From assembly GCA_002348095.1 (NCBI GenBank), contig DDYT01000051.1, forward strand, positions 327 through 7,786: a stretch of DNA of 7,460 nt, in the 5' to 3' direction. The position numbers and the translations under genes were made by a program. The DNA is from Erysipelotrichaceae bacterium UBA2227 (GTDB lineage Bacteria; Bacillota_I; Bacilli_A; Erysipelotrichales; Erysipelotrichaceae). Below the pieces are notes generated by a model. The model did not search any database. It saw only the letters and a list, made by a program, of their open reading frames with translations, and was not told where the DNA came from. Shown piece after piece: positions 1 through 5,866 of the stretch; within the stretch, counting starts at the first letter, position 1, and each line of letters starts with the position of its first letter.

Positions 1-1541
1 AAATCTGCGGTTTGGGACAGTCAGCCCCCAACCCGGTGTTAAGTACGATCAAATACTTCAGAGAAGAATATCAGCAGCATATCCGGGATAAATATTGCAA
101 GGCCGGGGTATGTTCCGACTTGTTTATTTCGCCGTGTGAAAATACATGTCCTGCAAACATCAATGTTCCGGGATACATACGGCTGATCGCCTCTGGCAGA
201 TTCTTGGATGCTTACCAACTGATCCGTCAGGAAAATCCATTTCCGGCGGTATGCGGGCGGATTTGCACGAGACCTTGTGAATCCAAATGCCGGCGTTCAA
301 TGACGGATGAAGCGGTTGCAATTTGTGATCTCAAGCGATTTGCAGCGGATTATGCCTATAAGAACGAAAAAGAAATCATGATCGAATCGATCACGGCAAA
401 AAACGGAAAGAAAGTAGCTGTCATCGGAGCCGGTGCTTCCGGACTGACTTGCGGTTATTACCTTGTCAGAAACGGGTATGAAGTCGATGTTTTCGAACAG
501 GAACACCTGGCCGGCGGTGTCTTGGCTTTTGGTATTCCTGAGTATCGGTTACCGAAAGAAGTTTTGGCTCACGAAATTTCGCTGATCGAAAAAACCGGTG
601 TCCGGATTCATTTAAACACAAAAATCGGTGAAGACATCCTGTTTGAAAAAATCAAACAGGAATACGATTCCGTATACATCGCCACCGGTACTCAGTTTCC
701 GGAGAAAATCCGTATAGAAGGAGAAGATTTACCGGGAGTCATTCACGGAATCAACTTTTTAAAGGAAGTCAACTCAAACCTTAAGTACAGTATGCAGGGC
801 AAAGTCATCGTCATCGGTGGCGGAAATACAGCCATCGACTCAGCCAGAACGGCTTTGCGATGCGGTGCATCTGAGGTAGTCGTGCTTTACCGTCGGACGA
901 TCGATGCAATGCCGGCATATGAGGCCGAGATTCATGAAGCCGTACTTGAAGGTGTCAAAATCATCGAACTGGCTTCGCCGAAACGTTTTGTGGCGGATCA
1001 GCAGGGTCGTGTCGCCTCTATTGAATGTATCCGGATGCAGTTAGGGGAGTTTGACAAATCCGGAAGACGAAAAGCGATTCCTGTCGAAAATGCAAATTTT
1101 ACGGTTGACGCGGATTATGTCATTGTAGCCGTAAGTCAGTATTCCGACTTGCCGTTTATTAAGAAAGAAGAAATCGGTGTGACCCGATGGGGTACATTTG
1201 TCGTCAGTGATCAGACGCTGATGACGACCATGGAAGGCGTTTTTGCCGGAGGGGACGTTACCCGGGGACCTGATACAGTCATACAGGCGATTGCCGATGG
1301 CAAAAAAGCAGCAGAATCCATCGATAAGTATCTGGGCGGAAAAGGAGTGCTTAACAAAGGAAAATCCATTGAAATCCCTGGATTTGCCGATGAAGATGAA
1401 ATCGTCGCCCTGCACCGTTTTCCTTTGAATATCCTGCAGGTTGAACACAGAACCAAAAGCTTTGATGAAGTCGTTTTAGGTTATCACAAACTCAATGCCA
1501 TGGCAGAAGCGATGAGATGTCTGCACTGCGACCGGAGGTAA
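1..1541 (+). CDS. NuoF/HydB-GltD fusion flavoprotein, 3' part (5' end outside window)
   Basis: The frame is open from the first complete codon at base 3, so this is the C-terminal 512 residues of a longer protein. Residues below are numbered from the TTG at 12. The first residues, ICGLGQSAPNPVLST, match the end of NuoF/HydB-type NADH-binding subunits; the Cys at bases 6-8 would be the last ligand of their N3-type [4Fe-4S] cluster. A CKAGVC motif (29-34) resembles the start of the HydB C-terminal tail. A GltD-like Fe-S region follows, with Cys 42, 46, 81, 85, 89 and 93. Next come an FAD Rossmann motif GAGASG (139-144), a second nucleotide-binding motif GGGNTAID (269-276), the GGD FAD motif (413-415) and a terminal CLHC (503-506). 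Family knowledge suggests electron transfer between pyridine nucleotides, Fe-S clusters and FAD in the cytoplasm. Four bases separate it from hydA, and the hydA ribosome binding site overlaps its stop codon, so they are probably cotranscribed. The physiological partner is inferred. No frameshift is seen. Confidence 0.88.
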   Translation, partial: ICGLGQSAPNPVLSTIKYFREEYQQHIRDKYCKAGVCSDLFISPCENTCPANINVPGYIRLIASGRFLDAYQLIRQENPFPAVCGRICTRPCESKCRRSMTDEAVAICDLKRFAADYAYKNEKEIMIESITAKNGKKVAVIGAGASGLTCGYYLVRNGYEVDVFEQEHLAGGVLAFGIPEYRLPKEVLAHEISLIEKTGVRIHLNTKIGEDILFEKIKQEYDSVYIATGTQFPEKIRIEGEDLPGVIHGINFLKEVNSNLKYSMQGKVIVIGGGNTAIDSARTALRCGASEVVVLYRRTIDAMPAYEAEIHEAVLEGVKIIELASPKRFVADQQGRVASIECIRMQLGEFDKSGRRKAIPVENANFTVDADYVIVAVSQYSDLPFIKKEEIGVTRWGTFVVSDQTLMTTMEGVFAGGDVTRGPDTVIQAIADGKKAAESIDKYLGGKGVLNKGKSIEIPGFADEDEIVALHRFPLNILQVEHRTKSFDEVVLGYHKLNAMAEAMRCLHCDRR

Positions 1542-1545
1542 TCAG

Positions 1546-3336
1546 ATGATCAACTGTACGATAAACAACAAACCGGTGATCGTGGCGGAAAACACGACGA
1601 TCATCGAAGCATGCAGAAAAAACGGAATAACTATACCCAGTCTATGTAATCTGGATAAGATTTGTAACTTCGGCACATGCCGCCTTTGTGTCGTTGAGGT
1701 TGAAAAGGCCCGTACACTGCAAGCCGCCTGTGTGACTGAAGTTACGGAAGGAATGAATATTAAGACCAACACGCTGAAAGTTCAAAAAATGCGCAAAGTG
1801 CTGTATGAACTGCTTCTTTCAGATCACAAGCAGCAGTGTCTGAGCTGCACAAGAAATCTGACTTGTGAACTTCAGGCGTTGGGTACGACACTGGGCGTCT
1901 CTCAAAGCCGTTTCCACTTTGATCATTCGCATCGGAAAAGTGAGATTTCGGTCTCTATCACCCGTGACATGGATAAATGCATTTTATGCCGCCGCTGCAT
2001 CAGTGTCTGCAATGAAATTCAAGGTGTCAAAGTTCTTAATCCTCAAAATCGCGGTTTTGACACGGTCATTTCCGCTGCGCATCAAATTGACTTGGAAAAT
2101 TCGGATTGTATCTATTGCGGTCAGTGTACGGTCGTCTGTCCGGTGGGGGCCTTGAAAGAAACCGACTCGATCGAAGAGGTAAAACGGGCCTTGGATGATC
2201 CCTCGACTCGTACGGTCGTTCAGATCGCCCCGGCGATTAGGGTTGCGATCGGTGAAGAGTTTGGTTATCCTGCAGGGATGCCGACGACCGGGAAACTTTT
2301 TACTGCTTTGCGAGATTTAGGTTTCAATGATGTTTTTGACACGAACTTCGCTGCTGATCTGACGATCATCGAAGAGGGAACCGAGTTTTTGACAAGGTTA
2401 AAAAATACGTTACTTAAAGAACAGCCCCAATTGCCGATGATCACATCCTGCTCACCCGGCTGGATCAAATACTGCGAACATAATTTTCCTGATCAACTGC
2501 ACCATTTGTCTACCTGCAAATCGCCGCATATGATGCTAGGTGCATTGGTGAAGAGTTTTTATGCAAAAAAAATCGGGATCGATCCTGCAAAACTGTTTGT
2601 TGTTTCTATTATGCCTTGTACGGCAAAGAAATTTGAGATCACAAGGGAAGAAATGCTGATTGACGGCATCCGATCCGTTGATGCCGTGTTAACAACAAGG
2701 GAACTGGCAGCGCTGATCAAACAGTCCGGCATCGACTATTCACGTCTGGAAGAAACTGAACCTGACAATCCGTTGGGATTCAGCAGTGGTGCTGCAGATA
2801 TTTTCGGTGTGACCGGCGGTGTTATGGAAGCTGCATTACGCACTGCATATGAACTGGTTACCGGCCGCGAGGTTCCGTTTGAACAGCTTCATCTGAAGCA
2901 GATCAACGGTCTTGAACCGATCAAAGAAGCAACGATCAGGATCAATGATCCATTGCCGCAATACAGCTACCTTGATAATCAGGATTTGCGTATTGCCGTG
3001 ACCAGCGGTGTTAAAAATGCGGATGTACTGATGAGACAGGTTGCTCTTGGAACATCCCCTTATCATTTCATCGAAATCATGGGCTGTCCGGGCGGATGCA
3101 TTACCGGTGGCGGTCAACCCCGATCGACCGACCCGAACGTGGCTCAAAAACGACTGGAAGGATTATTTGCTGAAGATAATCGAAAACATGTGCGCAAGTC
3201 GCATGAGAATGAGTTCATTGGGCGATTGTATGATGCATTTCTTATCAACCCAAACAGCCATATCGCACATGAGTATTTGCATACGCACTACACTCCGCGC
3301 GGCAAGTTCAATGAGTATATTAAGAATGACGAGTGA
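1546..3336 (+). CDS. hydA: [FeFe]-hydrogenase, group A, catalytic subunit
   Basis: This 596-residue protein catalyses 2H+ + 2e- to H2, reversibly. An N-terminal [2Fe-2S] domain has Cys 34, 45, 48 and 62. A His-Cys3 [4Fe-4S] motif follows (His94, Cys98, Cys101, Cys107). A two-[4Fe-4S] ferredoxin domain has Cys 145/148/151/155 and 188/191/194/198. The H-cluster domain carries L1 TSCSPGW (300-306), L2 MPCTAKKFE (356-364) and L3 EIMGCPGGC (510-518). The small-subunit-type tail contains KSHEN and LHTHY. All four H-cluster cysteines are present (302, 358, 514, 518). The layout matches single-chain clostridial enzymes such as CpI, without the extra C-terminal [2Fe-2S] domain of some HydABC enzymes. 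The proton-relay Cys after Cys302 is Ser303. The ATG is set by GGAGGT at 1534-1539, six bases upstream. There is no signal peptide, so a cytoplasmic location is expected. The adjacent flavoprotein fusion suggests an NAD(P)H-linked multimeric enzyme; bifurcation is inference. The maturases HydE, HydF and HydG are not in the window. Confidence 0.95.
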   Translation: MINCTINNKPVIVAENTTIIEACRKNGITIPSLCNLDKICNFGTCRLCVVEVEKARTLQAACVTEVTEGMNIKTNTLKVQKMRKVLYELLLSDHKQQCLSCTRNLTCELQALGTTLGVSQSRFHFDHSHRKSEISVSITRDMDKCILCRRCISVCNEIQGVKVLNPQNRGFDTVISAAHQIDLENSDCIYCGQCTVVCPVGALKETDSIEEVKRALDDPSTRTVVQIAPAIRVAIGEEFGYPAGMPTTGKLFTALRDLGFNDVFDTNFAADLTIIEEGTEFLTRLKNTLLKEQPQLPMITSCSPGWIKYCEHNFPDQLHHLSTCKSPHMMLGALVKSFYAKKIGIDPAKLFVVSIMPCTAKKFEITREEMLIDGIRSVDAVLTTRELAALIKQSGIDYSRLEETEPDNPLGFSSGAADIFGVTGGVMEAALRTAYELVTGREVPFEQLHLKQINGLEPIKEATIRINDPLPQYSYLDNQDLRIAVTSGVKNADVLMRQVALGTSPYHFIEIMGCPGGCITGGGQPRSTDPNVAQKRLEGLFAEDNRKHVRKSHENEFIGRLYDAFLINPNSHIAHEYLHTHYTPRGKFNEYIKNDE

Positions 3337-3384
3337 CCTTTTTGGTCAGTAATATATTGATCTGAAAATCATCGAAATTGATTG

Positions 3385-3413
3385 TATACAAAAAACATTC
3401 TATCAAGTATAAT
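3385..3413 (+). promoter_or_regulatory. Probable sigma-A promoter of the rplU-prp-rpmA operon
   Basis: A perfect -10 box TATAAT lies at 3408-3413. A -35-like TATACA lies at 3385-3390 (four of six matches to TTGACA), with a 17-base spacer. Transcription would start near 3419-3421, placing the whole L21 leader in the 5' UTR of about 150 bases. The surrounding DNA is AT-rich. No convincing terminator separates this promoter from hydA, so some read-through from upstream is possible. Confidence 0.72.
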
Positions 3414-3417
3414 ATAT

Positions 3418-3456
3418 AAGCGAAACGTTTGTTCTGATTGACGAACGCTTTTGCTT
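3418..3456 (+). other. 5' hairpin at the start of the rplU transcript
   Basis: A long stem-loop sits at the predicted transcription start. AAGC (3418-3421) pairs with GCTT (3453-3456). GAAA (3422-3425) pairs with TTTT (3449-3452), including one G-U pair. CGTTTGT (3426-3432) pairs with ACGAACG (3441-3447), also with one G-U pair. C3448 is bulged and the loop has eight bases. It lacks a U-run directly after the stem, so it is not a terminator. It may protect the 5' end of the mRNA or form an outer part of the L21 leader structure; its role is not known from the sequence. Confidence 0.55.
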
Positions 3457-3460
3457 GTGT

Positions 3461-3550
3461 TAAACTGACGAAGTTGTACGTCCAAGTGACTGCAACCGCA
3501 CTTGTTTGGGTCTAAGTGAGAAATCCACCCAAAGAGGCGAGTCTGAGTAT
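3461..3550 (+). promoter_or_regulatory. Ribosomal protein L21 leader RNA
   Basis: This region matches the conserved L21 leader found upstream of rplU in Bacillota, recognised from memory by the AAGTGACTGCAACCGCACTT segment and the later AAAGAGGCGAGTCT segment. Visible pairings are CAAGTG (3483-3488) with CACTTG (3499-3504), TTTGGGT (3505-3511) with ACCCAAA (3527-3533), and GACG (3467-3470) with CGTC (3479-3482). An outer closure of ACTGAC with GTC..AGT near the 3' end is also possible. The leader ends just before the rplU ribosome binding site, as expected for an autoregulatory structure that senses excess ribosomal protein. The direct ligand and mechanism cannot be read from the sequence. 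The exact boundaries are approximate. Confidence 0.88.
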
Positions 3551-3556
3551 AAAATG

Positions 3557-3565
3557 AAGGAGGTG
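3557..3565 (+). promoter_or_regulatory. Ribosome binding site that fixes the rplU start
   Basis: AAGGAGGTG is a near-perfect match to the 16S rRNA 3' end, six bases before the ATG at 3572. In-frame candidates at 3554 (ATG) and 3506 (TTG) lie upstream of or inside the leader and would place this site within the coding region. They are therefore unlikely starts. Confidence 0.9.
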
Positions 3566-3571
3566 CACGTA

Positions 3572-3883
3572 ATGTACGCAGTAATCGAAACCGGTGGAAA
3601 GCAATTAAAAGTCGAGGTCGGTCAAACCATTTTCGTTGAGAAACTGGAAGTTGCCGAGGGAGATGTCGTAACATTCGACAATGTATTGGTTTATTCCAAC
3701 CGCACGACCAAAGTAGGAACTCCCTACATCAAGGGAGCCAAGGTAACCGCCAAAGTTGAAAAACAAGGCAAGGCTAAAAAGATCATCATTGTGAAATACA
3801 AGCCGAAAAAAGGTTCTACCCGCCGCAAACAAGGTCATCGTCAACCGTATACCAAATTGACCGTCGAAACCATCGAGGCTTAA
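3572..3883 (+). CDS. rplU: 50S ribosomal protein bL21
   Basis: This 103-residue protein is a structural component of the large ribosomal subunit that binds 23S rRNA. The N-terminus MYAVIETGGKQLKVEVGQ is the family signature. The sequence continues through a beta-rich body into a basic C-terminal part with KYKPKKGSTRRKQGHRQPYT, the conserved RNA-binding loop. The length agrees with the usual 102-103 residues. The start at 3572 is chosen because it gives the normal family N-terminus and sits six bases after a strong AAGGAGGTG site. It is the first gene of the rplU-prp-rpmA operon, and four bases separate it from prp. Expression is probably controlled by the L21 leader directly upstream. Nothing is truncated or unusual in the protein. 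Confidence 0.98.
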   Translation: MYAVIETGGKQLKVEVGQTIFVEKLEVAEGDVVTFDNVLVYSNRTTKVGTPYIKGAKVTAKVEKQGKAKKIIIVKYKPKKGSTRRKQGHRQPYTKLTVETIEA

Positions 3884-3887
3884 TCCT

Positions 3888-4205
3888 GTGATCCGGGTGC
3901 ACATCATAAGAACCAAGGAAGACATTATTACCCATATGAGCATAAGCGGCCATGCCGAGTATGCAAAGAAAGGTAAGGATTTGGTTTGTGCAGCTGTCAG
4001 CGCAATCGGTGTTGGCGGTCTCAATTCCCTTGATAAGATGGACAAAGGTTCGGTCAATGACGAATTGAGTGAAAACAGCATCGTGATCGACGTGATCACA
4101 GTGAGTGAAACTCAGCAAAACATTTTAAAAACAATGCTTTATCAGCTTGAAACGGTAGAGCAGTCATATTTTAAATACATTCAAATAACGAAACAGGAGG
4201 TGTAA
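3888..4205 (+). CDS. prp: Ribosomal-processing cysteine protease Prp (DUF464/YsxB)
   Basis: This 105-residue protein belongs to the Prp family, which in Bacillota removes the N-terminal extension of ribosomal protein L27 so that a functional ribosome can form. The catalytic pair is at the family positions: His22 in SGHAEYA and Cys34 in KDLVCAAVSA. The following AAVSAIGVGGLNSL helix is also typical. It uses a GTG start at 3888, the only plausible one. A modest GAGG at 3875-3878, inside the end of rplU, is the likely ribosome binding site, so translation is probably coupled to rplU. Its position between rplU and rpmA is the classic arrangement and places the protease next to its substrate. The weak start and GTG codon suggest lower expression than the flanking ribosomal proteins, which is an inference. 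Confidence 0.95.
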   Translation: MIRVHIIRTKEDIITHMSISGHAEYAKKGKDLVCAAVSAIGVGGLNSLDKMDKGSVNDELSENSIVIDVITVSETQQNILKTMLYQLETVEQSYFKYIQITKQEV

Positions 4206-4209
4206 GGCC

Positions 4210-4494
4210 ATGAAATATGTATTAGACATTCAGTTGTTTGCTTCAAAAAAGGGTGTCGGTTCAACGCGTAACGGACGTGATTCCCAATCAAAACGTCTGG
4301 GCGCTAAGAAGTCTGACGGGCAGTTTACTTTTGCCGGATCGATTTTGTATCGCCAACGTGGTACTAAAATCCACCCTGGAACCAATGTGGGCAGAGGCGG
4401 GGACGATACGCTGTTTGCATTGACAGACGGAATCGTGAAGTTCGAACGCTTGGGTCGCAACAAAACGAAAGTTTCAGTATATCCAAACGCATAA
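4210..4494 (+). CDS. rpmA: 50S ribosomal protein bL27 with cleavable N-terminal extension
   Basis: This 94-residue protein belongs to the large ribosomal subunit; its mature N-terminus reaches toward the peptidyl transferase centre. The core begins ASKKGVGSTRNGRDS and continues with KRLGAKKSDGQ, RQRGTKIHPG and NVGRGGDDTLFAL, all family signatures. Unlike E. coli L27, it begins with a ten-residue extension MKYVLDIQLF before Ala11. This is the Bacillota-type pro-sequence removed by Prp, and the predicted cut is between Phe10 and Ala11. The protease is encoded directly upstream. The ATG follows a strong AGGAGGTG at 4195-4202, which overlaps the end of prp. A small hairpin with a T-run begins right after the stop codon. 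Confidence 0.98.
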   Translation: MKYVLDIQLFASKKGVGSTRNGRDSQSKRLGAKKSDGQFTFAGSILYRQRGTKIHPGTNVGRGGDDTLFALTDGIVKFERLGRNKTKVSVYPNA

Positions 4495-4517
4495 AAATCC
4501 CCAAAAGGGATTTTTTT
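4495..4517 (+). terminator. Short hairpin with T-run after rpmA
   Basis: AAATCCC (4495-4501) pairs with GGGATTT (4507-4513) around a CAAAA loop, and the T-run extends to 4517. Pairing can extend into the stop codon of rpmA. The stem has only three G-C pairs, so termination is probably partial. This would lower obgE transcription relative to the ribosomal proteins while still permitting read-through. The obgE ribosome binding site starts at the next base. Confidence 0.7.
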
Positions 4518-4531
4518 AAAGGAGTGACAGT

Positions 4532-5806
4532 ATGTTTATCGATCGCGTAAAACTTAAAATCAAAGCTGGAACCGGCGGAAACGGCATCGTCTCTTTCCGC
4601 AGGGAAAAATACGTCCCGCTGGGCGGTCCCTATGGCGGTGACGGCGGAAACGGCGGAAATATCATCTTTATCGTGGATACACACAAATCCACGCTTTTAG
4701 ATTTGCACTATAAGAAACATCTGAAAGCGGAAAACGGGTTTAACGGAAAGACGAAAAAGATGACCGGTGCCCGCGGAGAGGATAATGTACTGGCGGTACC
4801 CCAGGGAACGATCGTCAAAGATCTGACGACCGGTACGGTGATTGCTGATTTGGTCCATCCGGGACAGACAGCCGTCATTGCCAAAGGCGGCCGCGGCGGC
4901 CGGGGTAACTGGCATTTTGCGACCAGTCGCAATCCGGCACCGGATTTCTGTGAAAAAGGGGAACCCGGGGAAGAAAAAGAGATTCAGGTTGAATTGAAAC
5001 TGCTGGCGGATGCCGGACTGGTCGGTTTTCCTTCGGTGGGCAAATCTACATTTCTTTCAGTGGTCAGTGCTGCACGGCCTGAAATCGCCGACTATCATTT
5101 CACGACGATCGTGCCGAATCTCGGTGTCGTCGGGGTCAATGACGGCCGATCTTTCGTCTTGGCTGATTTGCCGGGACTGATCGAAGGGGCGCATCAGGGT
5201 AAAGGTTTGGGTCATCAGTTTTTGCGTCATATCGAACGGTGCCGGGTCATTATCCATGTCGTCGATATGGGTGCACAGGACGGCCGCGATCCGATTGAAG
5301 ATTATAAGATCATTAATGAAGAGCTCGGACAGTATCAGTATCGCTTATTGGAAAGACCGCAAGTGGTCGTTGCCAACAAGATGGATCTTGATCACGCCCA
5401 AGATAACCTGAAACGATTTAAAGAGGCTTTCCCGAATGTCGAGATTTTCGAAGCAATCACGCTGATTCGTGAAGGACTGGATGCCGTTTTGTATAAAGTA
5501 GCCGATTTACTGGATGTAACGGAGTCCTTCTTGTTGAGTGAGCCGGATGAAGATCGGGTCATTTATAAGTTTGAGGCACAACGTCCGGCCTTTGAAATTG
5601 AGCGTGTCGGTGATCATCAATGGCGGCTTTATGGTGAAGCCATTGAAAAACGTTATCTTCAGACACATCTGAACACCGAAGAAGAGCTGATCCGATTCTC
5701 TAAAGTCATGCGTATGTGGGGGGTCGACGAAGCCTTGCGTAAAGCCGGTGCTCAAGATGGCGACATCATCGCACTGATGGACATTACCTTTGTCTATGTC
5801 GAATAG
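4532..5806 (+). CDS. obgE: Obg family GTPase, ribosome assembly
   Basis: This 424-residue GTPase acts in late 50S subunit assembly and is usually essential; it also connects to the stringent response in some bacteria. The N-terminal glycine-rich Obg fold (about 1-158) contains GGPYGGDGGNGGN and GGRGGRGNWHF. The G domain carries P-loop GFPSVGKST (165-173), G2 TT (191-192), G3 DLPG (212-215) and G4 NKMD (282-285). A C-terminal OCT domain covers roughly the last 85 residues. The length fits Bacillota Obg proteins (about 425-430). The ATG follows AAAGGAG (4518-4524) with a seven-base spacer. Its place after rpmA is the standard order. No promoter is evident in the short rpmA-obgE gap, so it probably depends on read-through. 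The one odd point is the G5 position (about 308-312), where the expected SA dipeptide appears as IT. Confidence 0.97.
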   Translation: MFIDRVKLKIKAGTGGNGIVSFRREKYVPLGGPYGGDGGNGGNIIFIVDTHKSTLLDLHYKKHLKAENGFNGKTKKMTGARGEDNVLAVPQGTIVKDLTTGTVIADLVHPGQTAVIAKGGRGGRGNWHFATSRNPAPDFCEKGEPGEEKEIQVELKLLADAGLVGFPSVGKSTFLSVVSAARPEIADYHFTTIVPNLGVVGVNDGRSFVLADLPGLIEGAHQGKGLGHQFLRHIERCRVIIHVVDMGAQDGRDPIEDYKIINEELGQYQYRLLERPQVVVANKMDLDHAQDNLKRFKEAFPNVEIFEAITLIREGLDAVLYKVADLLDVTESFLLSEPDEDRVIYKFEAQRPAFEIERVGDHQWRLYGEAIEKRYLQTHLNTEEELIRFSKVMRMWGVDEALRKAGAQDGDIIALMDITFVYVE

Positions 5807-5831
5807 ATATCCTGCGGGATATCTTTTTTTT
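5805..5831 (+). terminator. Rho-independent terminator of obgE
   Basis: AGATATCC (5805-5812) pairs perfectly with GGATATCT (5817-5824) around a TGCG loop. It is followed by an uninterrupted T-run to 5831. The stem begins inside the TAG stop codon of obgE (5804-5806). It ends the ribosomal/obgE transcription unit before ruvA. Confidence 0.9.
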
Positions 5832-5841
5832 ACCGCCAGTG

Positions 5842-5850
5842 TGATATAAT
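5842..5850 (+). promoter_or_regulatory. Extended -10 promoter of ruvAB
   Basis: TGATATAAT is a perfect -10 hexamer TATAAT (5845-5850) preceded by the TGN extension. No good -35 box is present at the expected position, which lies in the T-run of the obgE terminator. An extended -10 can compensate for that. Transcription would start near 5856-5858, only about ten bases before the ruvA ATG. No LexA-type operator was recognised nearby. Confidence 0.6.
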
Positions 5851-5866
5851 AAGGCAAGGTGATGAC

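Noticed and set aside
12..14. TTG at 12 as the true start of the first gene
   Set aside because: The frame stays open upstream to base 3 and the codons before the TTG encode ICG, completing the conserved NuoF CGLGQ motif. The gene therefore continues beyond the window and this TTG is an internal Leu.
1041..1448. Reverse-strand reading frames inside the flavoprotein gene
   Set aside because: They are antisense to the conserved FAD/NAD(P) domain and show no recognisable motif or translation signals.
1865..2155. Forward 96-codon frame inside hydA
   Set aside because: It overlaps the cluster-binding ferredoxin domain of hydA in another frame and has no family signature.
3334..3348. TGACC/GGTCA hairpin after hydA as a terminator
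   Set aside because: The stem has only five pairs and its T-run is in the loop, not after the stem, so it does not fit an intrinsic terminator.
3506..3571. N-terminal extension of L21 from TTG at 3506 or ATG at 3554
   Set aside because: This stretch is structured L21 leader RNA plus the ribosome binding site, and the family N-terminus begins at the ATG at 3572.
3605..4099. 164-codon reverse-strand reading frame across rplU and prp
   Set aside because: It lies wholly antisense to two strongly conserved genes, has no ribosome binding site or family resemblance, and ignores the operon structure.
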